Part shown: positions 26,101 to 34,510 of the stretch, one piece after another | Layout: each line of letters opens with the position of its first letter | Numbering within the stretch: the stretch's first letter is position 1 | IMG/VR virus record: IMGVR_UViG_3300008459_000077 | Location: 1 to 48,481 of that record | DNA: 48,481 nucleotides | Source: a virus | Strand: one strand, 5' to 3' | Notes under the pieces: generated by a model | What the model was told of the DNA's origin: nothing | Database searches by the model: none | The model's input: the letters and a program-made list of their open reading frames with translations, nothing else | Position numbers and translations under genes: made by a program

Positions 26101-26848
26101 CTGTAGTCCAACCATCTATACCCTGCTCTCCGGTTGAGTTTTGTACTAAATTTGTATAAAAAGTATTCTCTAGATCTGGGTTATACACTTCTAGTGTTAT
26201 ATACTCCGTAGTAATAGTTCCTATATCGTTTGTAATTTCACAATAATAGGTACCTGTGAATGTTTGACTAATGTTTTCAAACACGAGTGCTGTGCCTTCA
26301 TCTCTAAAAGATACCTTTGCTCCAGGTCTTCCTGGATCCACTTGGTCAATGGCTATCTGTGCATTATCTTTAAACCAAACATAAGTTAAGTCTTCTTCCA
26401 AGAAGCTTTGCTCAGTTATACTTCCAGTTTGTTGTAATTGTCTTATGCGTACATTTTGATGTATATCTTGTCTACCAGTGTCCGATGGTATTATAGTATC
26501 TGTTAATAAGGTTGGTATACCATTCTCCACATTGTATATTGGTGGTTGTTGTGCTTTACATCTTAGGACAAAGTTTGATCCTATTGTAACTTTTATAACA
26601 CCATTTTCATCAACATATAAGAGATCGCGATCTTCCTCATTAAATTGTATAGGCTTAATTACCGGCTCACTAGCATCATACGCTGATTTTTCAAAGTATG
26701 GTACAAAGTTGATTAATTCAGGTAATAGATTATAAGATGTTAAATTTTCGTTATAATCAGATTTGCCTATAGTGGCAACGCTGCCCGTAACATTAGCTGG
26801 GTCCGAGTCATTTAAATCCGCAATAAGTCTTCCATCTAAGCCTCTCAT
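23165..26848 (-). CDS. Ig-domain (I-set type) tail protein (1227 aa)
   Basis: Residues about 86-222 are a well-formed I-set immunoglobulin domain: FVLRCKAQQPP with Cys97, TYVWFKDN with Trp158, and TGTYYCEITNDIG with Cys203. The domain is enlarged by an insert between strands (about 103-150). The region after it is paralogous to the 903-residue protein encoded next (FYTNLVQNSTGEQGIDGW; VYGVNGVRGVFGCYIG). The C-terminal half is beta-rich with no named domain. It overlaps both neighbours by 4 nt (ATGA), forming one translational chain from gp6 through the DNRLRE-like protein. It is probably an elongated tail appendage that binds the host surface. Confidence 0.82.
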   Translation of the reverse strand: MRGLDGRLIADLNDSDPANVTGSVATIGKSDYNENLTSYNLLPELINFVPYFEKSAYDASEPVIKPIQFNEEDRDLLYVDENGVIKVTIGSNFVLRCKAQQPPIYNVENGIPTLLTDTIIPSDTGRQDIHQNVRIRQLQQTGSITEQSFLEEDLTYVWFKDNAQIAIDQVDPGRPGAKVSFRDEGTALVFENISQTFTGTYYCEITNDIGTITTEYITLEVYNPDLENTFYTNLVQNSTGEQGIDGWTTADDEFKSAKLSTAPFTEFSKQWNQDTFGYSLDMFYPRPYHINTYDVKNSNFTRDYLTNGSYFTRDKFVYYANGGKQKIRAEYDIDLSEIKPYIQGSVYGVNGVRGVFGCYIGNAVNKFRQTFITAINEQRNYIYTIDPSSPRLSTLNALIAGVPQLEESVVVRVTEYDQETPLKTARLVDINTGEVYMDYGITVYDPWTTILPQIGDVNLVPQQLGSGFQSYGNTREEKIIAAVSKLYGEKATIPTHGQYVKWNREVISKLNFKTNKIRISVEFEIRTGTPLEEAFYKFLDTTDSVYENFNWESIVKPFWFPQSEDAYFKIAGNRVGIIDWNETQTIGTLDEIDKPPLNEYTPVYGQPRSLASGFNMVLLPIESYYPNKVNYYTKTILSQVTENLSYPILSSSLLETAENYTELISQWAEYSSSIIGIEVANAYNTPKQIKSQNNQYYVSTDSDTYKQLVNLRAQGGIATATTITTFKFINDRNPLIKTPVTDLTRISESEGASNWIEVAPYRELTTTGSIAPYVGDPKPGSNDYIPPFEKVYVVYNKYAESLNEASIPQIVGELKSNTIKWIDKPIFTSLPKGFEVVETNLNQLAENISFDLQVQYSPYGEEVPPQPSFNPFSNSSVIAFANRPTPYDYWKVEQVGLNQQEAPIIDIECNPFKQGANVNQNGRGSANEVANRQVLYYSLDAEQNSPYRDADNEFYRIGSNYDPTTDKYVPTPIGDDISSPQWHRNVGPELATKLSNQGSNELTDEALRQKSSIEKVLLYEQVSTYTGDQIGRFQVTYNVGDGGRVVVYRRARDIVNIANNPTPDRPSTGVGAFLQGGFSGVASYLSNPVSNETKALNRRIQLINEVYNKAKAKLDADYGPSGLFGLWQNKYPIAVTNIDNVGSGVTIEIFYKDVTLIAGDDARVITDVDKVVITKKIYAYGGTFDRVKLINVMPKKDMRTPAAIVYPNQKKICYFVYSYIDNYQGEE

Positions 26849-27930
26849 TTAGTAACTTTAAAGATATAATTGTTATCAAAGTATTCAACTGATGAGTCTC
26901 TTTCTACTTTAAATACAAATTTATAATACTTTTCTGCATATAATCCATCTAACCACATATTAACAAAATTTCCACTGGATGTACAGCTCACCTTAGTGTA
27001 TGTATCATCAAACGGTATCACTACTTCATCTGTGTCTGCATATCTGACACTGTAGTGTAATGATGAAGTTGGTAGATAATTCACAGTCAAGTAATTGCTC
27101 TGTGTTGCAAAAGTTATTGTTGGATATTTTTCTCTAATTTTTACATCAAGCTTAACCCTACTTGCTTCGTTGTAGCTTTTTTTGAGATTAGGTAAATATA
27201 ATGTTATATCTTTGTTGTTAGCTGGTTGGGTTAATGATCCTGTTGTATAAACGCTATTATCCCAAGCTATTTCTAATTTTGGTGTGTAAACTGTTTGACT
27301 ATCAACTGAAAAATACTTAAGTGTTTGGAAGTTATCTCTGCTCAATTCATCTGTGTGTGATTTTTTTATAATAAAACCATCATTTTGTATAGTTCCATTT
27401 AACCAAGCATTTACTATAGTTGTAACATCAATCCTAATATCCGTATTACTATTATTATAGGACTGTGTTTGTTCATAGTTTGTGTACCATGTACCTCCAC
27501 CTGATACTAATGTTGTGCTTCCAGTTGTATTTGCTGCAAATGAACTAGTAGTCCACGCAACAGTACTAGCTGCTGTATTGAATCTATTAGTCCAACTTGC
27601 TCCATATAGTGTTTGTGGATTGTTTATATACCTACCGGTTCCTGAATCCCAACTTTGTGATACTGGATGTACTGTTACAGTGTAATTGACTGGAATTTCT
27701 TGCACATCTACAGTATATAAGTTTAAGTAATATTTTGGAGTTGTTATTTCTCCTAATACAATTGATCGTGAAATGCTTGATAAATCAAACTTTAATAACG
27801 CTCGATTGTTATAAATACTTTCCGATAGAATGTGTTTTGATAAGTCTAGTACAGCATCCAATCCTGTATTTACTGCAGGATAATATTCATATAAGGTTGT
27901 GTCTATGGTAGGGTATATACTGTGTATCAT
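26845..27930 (-). CDS. DNRLRE-like tail protein (361 aa)
   Basis: The N-terminal 230 residues follow the DNRLRE/carbohydrate-binding-like pattern: DTTLYEYYPAVNTGLDAVLD, then NNRALLKFDLSSI, PVSQSWDSGTGRY, IDVTTIVNAWLNG and a late TPKLEIAW strand. Such modules are beta-sandwiches usually attached to surface proteins. The C-terminal 100 residues are a second beta domain. It starts one base after the gp6 stop and overlaps the Ig protein by 4 nt, so it is made with the baseplate wedge. It may connect the wedge to the adhesins; that role is inferred from position. Confidence 0.7.
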   Translation of the reverse strand: MIHSIYPTIDTTLYEYYPAVNTGLDAVLDLSKHILSESIYNNRALLKFDLSSISRSIVLGEITTPKYYLNLYTVDVQEIPVNYTVTVHPVSQSWDSGTGRYINNPQTLYGASWTNRFNTAASTVAWTTSSFAANTTGSTTLVSGGGTWYTNYEQTQSYNNSNTDIRIDVTTIVNAWLNGTIQNDGFIIKKSHTDELSRDNFQTLKYFSVDSQTVYTPKLEIAWDNSVYTTGSLTQPANNKDITLYLPNLKKSYNEASRVKLDVKIREKYPTITFATQSNYLTVNYLPTSSLHYSVRYADTDEVVIPFDDTYTKVSCTSSGNFVNMWLDGLYAEKYYKFVFKVERDSSVEYFDNNYIFKVTK

Positions 27931-27931
27931 C

Positions 27932-29824
27932 TTAGTAAGAGGTTATTCTAACTTTAATGTCGTTAGCTGGATACTTTACTTCAAATATTGTTGGATCGTA
28001 GCTTGGATAAATAACTCCGTTCTTAGTTGCAGTCTTTAGATCATACACAACATTCGAATAACCTAATAATTCGTTATTTAAATTTACTACATCTAGTTGT
28101 GTAACCATTTGCACTCCCTTAACTTTCATCAAAGCACCAAATACATCACTAAATATAATAGGTTCATTTATTTGCCATCTTTCAATATCAAAATATTCCT
28201 TTAATGCGACAACACACTTACCTATAAGCTCATTAGCATTATATCCTGGGTAAGCTATAACCGACACATTAACACCTATATTAACAACAAAAGCATTTCT
28301 AATATTAATGCTATCTGTTAACATTCTATACTGTGCTAGATAGGTTTTAAGGTTTTCTTTAACCGCTCTAGTGACAGTTGTAAGCTGTTTTTCAGAATTG
28401 TATCCCAGCACATATAAATTTAATGCTAGTGGATTTGCTATTTTATCTGTTACGTCAGATGTTGTTAAGTTTTCTTGCTCATCAGGAGTTATATATGCTT
28501 TAGAAACACTACCAAATGAAGCTGGCATAGCGTACGTTCGCAGTATATAATCTTCCTTTGTTACAGCTCGTTGTTGTGACATAAACTGTGCAAGTGTATT
28601 CTGTCTTATCTCCTCAATAGTTTCTTCAGACCTACCACCTGATGCTGCTATAGCATTATTAACTGCTAGCGAGTTTCTAATCGTATTTGTAAGATTAGGA
28701 TTAATTGATGGTAGTGTGTTTGTGATATTTCGTTCCGTTACGACATTTATTGTATTAGATGGCACGTTTGCAGCTATTCCTCCTCCAACCAAATATCTAA
28801 CAGTTAAAGTTGTATTTGCTGGTGCTTGACCGTATGCAGAAGTAAACACAGGACTTACAGAATCAAAAGCAATATCCGTATCCTCTATTCCTGTTGGTAA
28901 GGATAACGCTATGTTTTCTGGTGTTGGTAGCATCTCTTCACCTGCGGAAGTGCTTAATCCTGCTCCAAATTGCATTTCTAGTCCGGTAGTTGTTACACGT
29001 GAAATAAATCTACGCGGAACTCTAAGTAATTTTAATAAATATGGAACCTCTTGTGTACTAACATAAGAATCTGGATCATTGTATTGAGTGTTCTCAATCC
29101 TTTGAAAGATAGTATCTTGAGCTAGATAAGGTACCTCGTACCACGTATTACCATCACTATCTTCTACATCTTGAATACCTATTACATTTTCGTCTGAAAT
29201 TATTGCTTTTGCAAATTTAGTTGGTGTTCCAAAAGTAATCTGCGTTTCTTGAACTGCAGCGCTTATAGCTTTGTAAGTCTTCTTTGCTAAGTAATATATT
29301 ACTGATCCATCAATATCACTTATCTCCGCAACTGATATTGTTCTAGGTGATAGATAATCATCTGTTTCAAAATTTACCTCTTCCTGTATAATAAACTCGG
29401 TATCGTTGTAGGTACTCTGCACTCGCATACCAGGTGCTATTCTTAATGCATAATCTAGATCTGGTGTTGTGTTGACTCCCGATCCTGATGCTGGTAAGTA
29501 CTGAAACACATCTACCTCAGTATACGCTGGTACTGATACCTTAGGCTTATAACCAAAAGCCTGTGCTATACTTAAGATATTCTTTCTTTCAGTAGCTTGT
29601 AATATCATTGATTCCTTTAGTTGAGAATCTACGTAATAGTTTAGCACATCACCTATGTATGCTGCCATTTCAAGAAACATCATTCCTGGTGATGATTCAT
29701 TGAAATCATTATAAGTTGATGGATAGTAGTTTTTAACAAAATCGATTAAGCCTGCTTTAAGCTGGTCGAAATCTCTACCTGTATACTTTACCTCTTTTGA
29801 TGTGTTTCTTGTTACTGTATTCAT
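27932..29824 (-). CDS. 6: Baseplate wedge protein, gp6-like (baseplate J family, 630 aa)
   Basis: The N-terminus (YTGRDFDQLKAGLIDFVKNY, then FLEMAAYIGDVLNYYVD and a further ERKNILSIAQAFGYKP) is the typical start of T4 gp6 and the baseplate J-like family. The central region has the AxxGGRxEETIEEIR-type element (about residues 400-415) followed by AVTKEDYILRTY, another family hallmark. Length is close to T4 gp6 (660). gp6 forms the inner ring of the baseplate and triggers sheath contraction. It overlaps the gp25-like gene by 4 nt, the same gene neighbour as in other contractile systems. Confidence 0.92.
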   Translation of the reverse strand: MNTVTRNTSKEVKYTGRDFDQLKAGLIDFVKNYYPSTYNDFNESSPGMMFLEMAAYIGDVLNYYVDSQLKESMILQATERKNILSIAQAFGYKPKVSVPAYTEVDVFQYLPASGSGVNTTPDLDYALRIAPGMRVQSTYNDTEFIIQEEVNFETDDYLSPRTISVAEISDIDGSVIYYLAKKTYKAISAAVQETQITFGTPTKFAKAIISDENVIGIQDVEDSDGNTWYEVPYLAQDTIFQRIENTQYNDPDSYVSTQEVPYLLKLLRVPRRFISRVTTTGLEMQFGAGLSTSAGEEMLPTPENIALSLPTGIEDTDIAFDSVSPVFTSAYGQAPANTTLTVRYLVGGGIAANVPSNTINVVTERNITNTLPSINPNLTNTIRNSLAVNNAIAASGGRSEETIEEIRQNTLAQFMSQQRAVTKEDYILRTYAMPASFGSVSKAYITPDEQENLTTSDVTDKIANPLALNLYVLGYNSEKQLTTVTRAVKENLKTYLAQYRMLTDSINIRNAFVVNIGVNVSVIAYPGYNANELIGKCVVALKEYFDIERWQINEPIIFSDVFGALMKVKGVQMVTQLDVVNLNNELLGYSNVVYDLKTATKNGVIYPSYDPTIFEVKYPANDIKVRITSY

Positions 29825-30252
29825 GCTGTCCTATTTGATATTTCTAAGAACAAAGGTTTAGTATCAAATGTATTGTTTTTAAGACTTATAATCATCTGTA
29901 TTCGTAACGTATTTTTGTTATCTTCACCGGTTGCGTTAATCTGAAGATCATTAATAAATATATACGGTAACCAATAGTCAAATTGCTCTTTTACTAGTAA
30001 CTTCAAATCATCTATCATACTATCAGTTATATTATCAAATAGTATTTTATATAAATTGCATCCAAATGTTGGTAACATTATTCTTTCACCTTGATTTGTC
30101 AGCATTAAGTTTCTTGCATTTGCTGATGCCTGGTCTAATGTTGTGTAGTTAAGTTTAAATCTACTGCCGTAATCGTCAAATAGTGGCAAATCAATGCCAA
30201 TAGCAACATTTTTAGTAACATCTAACCGATTTATAAGATTATCTGTTGGCAT
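29821..30252 (-). CDS. 25: Baseplate wedge protein gp25-like (143 aa)
   Basis: The protein has the gp25/GPW signature: LDVTKNVAIGIDLPLFD at the start, ARNLMLTNQGERIMLPTFGC (about residues 46-65) and a C-terminal strand pair (LQINATGED, LRIQMIISLK). T4 gp25 has 132 residues. In the virion it sits at the interface of wedge and sheath and nucleates sheath assembly. It overlaps gp6 by 4 nt and follows the 149-residue helical protein with a 2-nt gap. Confidence 0.93.
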   Translation of the reverse strand: MPTDNLINRLDVTKNVAIGIDLPLFDDYGSRFKLNYTTLDQASANARNLMLTNQGERIMLPTFGCNLYKILFDNITDSMIDDLKLLVKEQFDYWLPYIFINDLQINATGEDNKNTLRIQMIISLKNNTFDTKPLFLEISNRTA

Positions 30253-30254
30253 TA

Positions 30255-30704
30255 TTATCTACCGTTTGAAATTTGATCTGCTTTTTTTAACACCGCGGAG
30301 TAGTCCTTAACATATTGCATTGTTGGATCACTATATTGTGATGTAACTGGTAAATCTTCCTCGGTAAGCATGCTGCTTAATCCTGCTGTTGGTACATCAT
30401 TTGATGTGAATCCAAATTCATTGATATCAGCAACCATTGGTCCGTTTTCTCCTCCGAATCCTCTTGGAACAATCGTTTCAGCTAAAACTTCATCTAACAT
30501 ACTATTACCAGTGTTAAATCTACTTGATACGGATTGCTTTTGTTGTTGTGGCTGTGGTCTAGTTACAACCTTTTCTTCAATAGGTAGTTTTGCAGCTCTA
30601 TGTACCGACTCAATCATTATTTCTTTTACTTCTTGTCGCACCGCAGCTCTTACTTCCTCTCTAATAAGTTTACGTAAAACTTGAACAAAGTCTTTTGCTT
30701 TCAT
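30255..30704 (-). CDS. Hypothetical virion-associated protein with helical N-terminus (149 aa)
   Basis: The first 35 residues (MKAKDFVQVLRKLIREEVRA and beyond) form a long charged amphipathic helix of the LIREE type, the clearest example of the N-terminal element shared by several proteins here. The rest is low complexity and probably disordered (PQPQQQKQS around residue 52) with a helical end. I recall comparable proteins beside gp25 in marine T4-like phages, without known function. TATTTATA (30717-30724) lies 12 nt before the ATG, and a TATAAATA on the same strand (30739-30746) forms an inverted repeat with it. Confidence 0.72.
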   Translation of the reverse strand: MKAKDFVQVLRKLIREEVRAAVRQEVKEIMIESVHRAAKLPIEEKVVTRPQPQQQKQSVSSRFNTGNSMLDEVLAETIVPRGFGGENGPMVADINEFGFTSNDVPTAGLSSMLTEEDLPVTSQYSDPTMQYVKDYSAVLKKADQISNGR

Positions 30705-30716
30705 ACTGTCTTTCTT

Positions 30717-30724
30717 TATAAATA
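30717..30724 (-). promoter_or_regulatory. TATTTATA motif, 12 nt upstream of the gene starting at 30704
   Basis: Coding-strand TATTTATAAAGAAAG; an upstream TATAAATA (30739-30746) on the same strand makes an 8-bp inverted repeat with it. Confidence 0.45.
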
Positions 30725-30736
30725 GTTTAATTCTAA

Positions 30737-33700
30737 TTATTTATAGCCTCTAAACACTAATAATGGTATTCCTGTGTTAGGTGGGGGTTGTAGTGTACCT
30801 ACCATATTAGCAGCTTGATATGGAAATAGTGCCCATGCAGCTGCTTGTACCCATCCAGACACACCATCGTCATCGATAATAACCTTCCTTGTTACTACGT
30901 CCCTTAGTGGCGTTATTTGTGGTATTTGTAAACACCTTATTACTGTTCCATCAGGAGCGTTCCATGAGAATCCTATCCAAAACGCTCTTGTAGCTAAATT
31001 TAACACTCTTGGCAAGAGATATGCAATATCAAACCTAGTTAATCTTCTTGATAAATTTTGTATTTCTTCTTTATAGGATTTCTGCCACTTATCAAATTGA
31101 TCAATAACTCCTTTTAATTCTGGTTGAATGTATTTCTTGTATAGATCATCTAGTACTTTACCCAACTCACGAACAATATAAACCATTGCATAAATCGGCA
31201 ACATTATAAAGCTTTCTTCAAAGGGTTTTTGTGGTATAAAGCTTTGGACCTTTGCATAATACTTTGATCGACTAGACTCTGGATCACCAGTCAACTGTTG
31301 TTGTTTTGCTAACTGCGCTAGTTCGCTATTTGCAAAACTATTATATCTACTCTTTATGTTACCTATGTATTCATTTTCTAGTTGGGTCAATGTTGTTTGG
31401 AGTTGTGTTGATTCCAATATTCTCGACTTTGTTGATAGTCCCTCTATTGTATTCATAAAGTTTAAAGCTTGTGATAGTGTATTGTAAACTTTTTTAGAAC
31501 CGCCTGTATTTTGTAAACTGTTTATAAACTTTTGTAATTCAACATAGAAGGATCGGTAGGGTGCTATGGCGTCTGATGTTTTCCATTTGGCCTCCAGTCT
31601 TTCTCCAAGAGCTTGCGTCAATGATATACCGGTATTCTCACTTTTCTTTATTTCTGCGGCTACTTCAATTATTAAATCAATAAACAGCTCTAAATAAGTT
31701 AGTAATCCCCTTATATCTGCTTTTAGTGTATCTCTCTGATTTATTAACTGTTGCGTTTCTGATGTCACATATGATTGTGATCTCTGACTCTGTCCACGTT
31801 GATTTTGTGGATCCGTGTACCACTGACCTCCTGGATAACCTAAACTAAAAATCTTATAATCAAAGAAGCTGTCTATTAGTTGGTCTATGGCTCTTGCATT
31901 ATCTCTGTAAGAATACTTTTTATTAGTTACTATATTTGTTATCACAAGCGTTCTTATAGCATTAAAGGATTTAAACATCAACTGTGTTCCTTTTACTAAA
32001 GCCTTAGCCTGTTTAACTCTATCCCTTACTCTTCGTCTTTTATACTCCAATAACTGAGCTTTATTTTTTCTTTCTTTATTTTTACTACTTACTGGCACTA
32101 ATTGTAATAGTAGTACTTCAATATCCTTTTTAGCTTTATTTGTTAGGTCTTCTACTTTTGTAGTAATTTCTCCAGCTAGTGTGTTAACATCTTTTTTTAT
32201 TGTACTTATTTCCTTTTCAATATCCTCATATACACCATTTAATAATAACTTTAATGATACCTTTGTCACTAATGGTGATATAGGAAAATCTCTAGGATCA
32301 ACATCTTTTCCATTAAGTAAAGCTTTCGTTCTAAAATACACTTCCCTTATTTCTTTTCTTAATATTGTCACATCATTATATAATCCTACGTATTGTGAAC
32401 CTTCAGTTAAAAAATACTGGTATAGTGGGTATGGTGTTTTTATGCTTTTTAATTGTAATTTATTTATTATTACGTCTCTTAGCTGCTTTGGTCTAATGCC
32501 AATCACATCTAAAATAGCTAATAAGTCAGTATCTACATTGTCAATGACTTTGTCACTACCAGCTACTAACAAATGACCATTAATACCGTTGATAAGTTGC
32601 GATGTGTCTGTATTAACATCTAAGGATCCCTCTAGATATCTCTGCAAACCCTCTTCAAGTTGATATTCTACTTCGTTTTTAATTTTTATTCCTCGTTCTT
32701 CTATATTTCTTATTAAAAGAAGTATTTTTCTAATATCCTTTAGTCTCTTATTATATAGACGAACTCTATCTAATATTTTCTTTTTCTTATCACGTATTTG
32801 TTTTAATCGCTTGACTCTTTGTGCTTGCTTAGCCTCTCCATCTCTTTTAGCAGCTTTTTCTACTTGCTTTTTCTTTAATAGATTTACCTGCTCTGCTATT
32901 TTTTCATTGACTATTTTTTTGAGTTCTTGTGTTTTATTTTCTACTTTAATCTGTAGTTTTTTTAGTTGTGGCTTCAAGATTGTATACAATATTCTATAGT
33001 CTTCTAATAGTGCAACAACTCTTACATATTTGCGATCAAAAGTAGCTACATCTCTAAAATATGCTATATATTCCATTGGATTTGCAACGCAGTTCACTAA
33101 ATTAAATAAACTGCGAAAGGATTCTAATGTCTGTTGGAGTGCATAGCGTTTGACACTTGCCAACTCATCTCCCACTTCTTGATCTGTTTGCTGTTCAGTG
33201 TTGGGTTCATCAGTTGGTATATTCTCTAGAAAATCCTCAAGCCTAGTTAGATAATAAGAAAATTGATTTATTCTATCTAGTAATCCATTAAATGATAGTT
33301 CTTGATTTTTAAAACTTTGAATAAACTTAAATAATTCAGTCTCTTCTGGTGTTAATTGAATTTTAAAGTTATCTAGTCCATCTAGCAATCTTGTTAGCTG
33401 ATTTACCTCCTCTAGAAATATATCTTCTATAACAATTTTTAAATCTTCTACTAGTCTTGGCAATCGCTCTATCTCCTCTGCTATATTTCTAATTTCCTTT
33501 TGTAACTTTGCTAATTCTTTTCGTAATGCAGGTACTAATTTTGTTAGTCTACGTATGTTTGTTATTATAGCTCTTATACTACCATTTTGTATAAAAATTT
33601 CTCTTGCCTGAAAGTATACCTTTAGTATTTTCTGCATTCTTCTTTTCCTAACCTCATAATTGTTTATTGGTACGGCAATTATAGGGTAAGGTGGTGGTGC

Positions 33701-33892
33701 AGTTGGATTTAGTCCTGGAGCTGGTAGAGTTGGTGGTAACGTAGATGGTGATCCACCCGGTAATCCGGTCAGTAGTGTCTTGACATAATAATCTGTAAAT
33801 GCTGACGACAGTTTATCTGGTCCTCCAACAAAACCTTTATCCAAAAGATTTAATAATGGTGTATTGAATGTAAGTTGATAATTAATTGGCAT
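30737..33892 (-). CDS. Very long coiled-coil tail protein, possible tape measure or hub protein (1051 aa)
   Basis: Residues about 100-850 are almost entirely helical with long coiled coils and strongly basic patches (AKRDGEAKQAQRVKRLKQIR). The N-terminus is proline-rich (about residues 45-75, SPSTLPPTLPAPGLNPTAPP), and the C-terminal 130 residues are globular with Trp-rich strands. No transmembrane segments stand out. Position between hub proteins and gp25, length and coil content suggest a tape-measure or central hub protein, but no motif proves it. It overlaps the upstream gene by one base (TAATG). Confidence 0.7.
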   Translation of the reverse strand: MPINYQLTFNTPLLNLLDKGFVGGPDKLSSAFTDYYVKTLLTGLPGGSPSTLPPTLPAPGLNPTAPPPYPIIAVPINNYEVRKRRMQKILKVYFQAREIFIQNGSIRAIITNIRRLTKLVPALRKELAKLQKEIRNIAEEIERLPRLVEDLKIVIEDIFLEEVNQLTRLLDGLDNFKIQLTPEETELFKFIQSFKNQELSFNGLLDRINQFSYYLTRLEDFLENIPTDEPNTEQQTDQEVGDELASVKRYALQQTLESFRSLFNLVNCVANPMEYIAYFRDVATFDRKYVRVVALLEDYRILYTILKPQLKKLQIKVENKTQELKKIVNEKIAEQVNLLKKKQVEKAAKRDGEAKQAQRVKRLKQIRDKKKKILDRVRLYNKRLKDIRKILLLIRNIEERGIKIKNEVEYQLEEGLQRYLEGSLDVNTDTSQLINGINGHLLVAGSDKVIDNVDTDLLAILDVIGIRPKQLRDVIINKLQLKSIKTPYPLYQYFLTEGSQYVGLYNDVTILRKEIREVYFRTKALLNGKDVDPRDFPISPLVTKVSLKLLLNGVYEDIEKEISTIKKDVNTLAGEITTKVEDLTNKAKKDIEVLLLQLVPVSSKNKERKNKAQLLEYKRRRVRDRVKQAKALVKGTQLMFKSFNAIRTLVITNIVTNKKYSYRDNARAIDQLIDSFFDYKIFSLGYPGGQWYTDPQNQRGQSQRSQSYVTSETQQLINQRDTLKADIRGLLTYLELFIDLIIEVAAEIKKSENTGISLTQALGERLEAKWKTSDAIAPYRSFYVELQKFINSLQNTGGSKKVYNTLSQALNFMNTIEGLSTKSRILESTQLQTTLTQLENEYIGNIKSRYNSFANSELAQLAKQQQLTGDPESSRSKYYAKVQSFIPQKPFEESFIMLPIYAMVYIVRELGKVLDDLYKKYIQPELKGVIDQFDKWQKSYKEEIQNLSRRLTRFDIAYLLPRVLNLATRAFWIGFSWNAPDGTVIRCLQIPQITPLRDVVTRKVIIDDDGVSGWVQAAAWALFPYQAANMVGTLQPPPNTGIPLLVFRGYK

Positions 33893-34509
33893 TATAACAA
33901 ATAGCTTAATTCGGAGTTGAGATAGTTTACTGTTTGTTGTGGTGTATATATGTATGGTGATTTATCTCCTCTCCAATACCATATTGTTGGATCAAAAGGT
34001 CCATAATGTAAAAATCCAAACCGTCCTGCACAGTCGGTCATAAACTTTAGTATTGTTGGATTTATTATTGTCTTTGGTCCTATGCGAATAACTCTACCAG
34101 ATCTACGCGGATCAAGTAATGGGTAATTTGGTATACTATACAGTATCTCATTATCTGCTCTGTTTGATTGCCTGTTTGGGCCTATTACTGGTTCAAACTT
34201 CTCAGGGCCACTATTTTCTATTACTGTTTTGACTGCTTTGTATAAATCTTCTTCTGCCGACCTAGTTGCTATGTCAGAGAGTATTTCATTATATTCATTT
34301 TTAGTTTTGTTACCTTGTCGTGGTAGTTCATTTTTATACTTATATAGTGTAATAAGCTCATACACAATATCGGATTCATCCTTTACTGATTCCACCACAT
34401 CAATACTAATACCAAGTGTACCAAGCATTAAACTTCTGAGCTCTAAAAAGCTAGCTCTTACATTTTCATGCATTATAGCATTGTTATAATATACTAGTTG
34501 TTGTCTCAT
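33892..34509 (-). CDS. Putative baseplate protein (205 aa)
   Basis: I do not recognise a family. The N-terminal half is helical (about residues 15-110), the C-terminal half has a conserved-looking aromatic block (MTDCAGRFGFLHYGPFDPTI followed by WYWRG), and the end is TVNYLNSELSYLL. It lies between the spike-like protein and the long coiled-coil protein, one base after the former's stop and overlapping the latter's start, so it is probably a baseplate hub or spike component. The GFLHYGPFDPTIWYW segment recalls proteins encoded next to hub genes in marine T4-like phages. Confidence 0.7.
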   Translation of the reverse strand: MRQQLVYYNNAIMHENVRASFLELRSLMLGTLGISIDVVESVKDESDIVYELITLYKYKNELPRQGNKTKNEYNEILSDIATRSAEEDLYKAVKTVIENSGPEKFEPVIGPNRQSNRADNEILYSIPNYPLLDPRRSGRVIRIGPKTIINPTILKFMTDCAGRFGFLHYGPFDPTIWYWRGDKSPYIYTPQQTVNYLNSELSYLL

Positions 34510-34510
34510 A

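Noticed and set aside
30739-30746. A T4-like TATAAATA on the coding strand
   Set aside because: It is made by the last codons (Tyr-Lys-stop) of the long coiled-coil gene; one copy cannot be told from chance.
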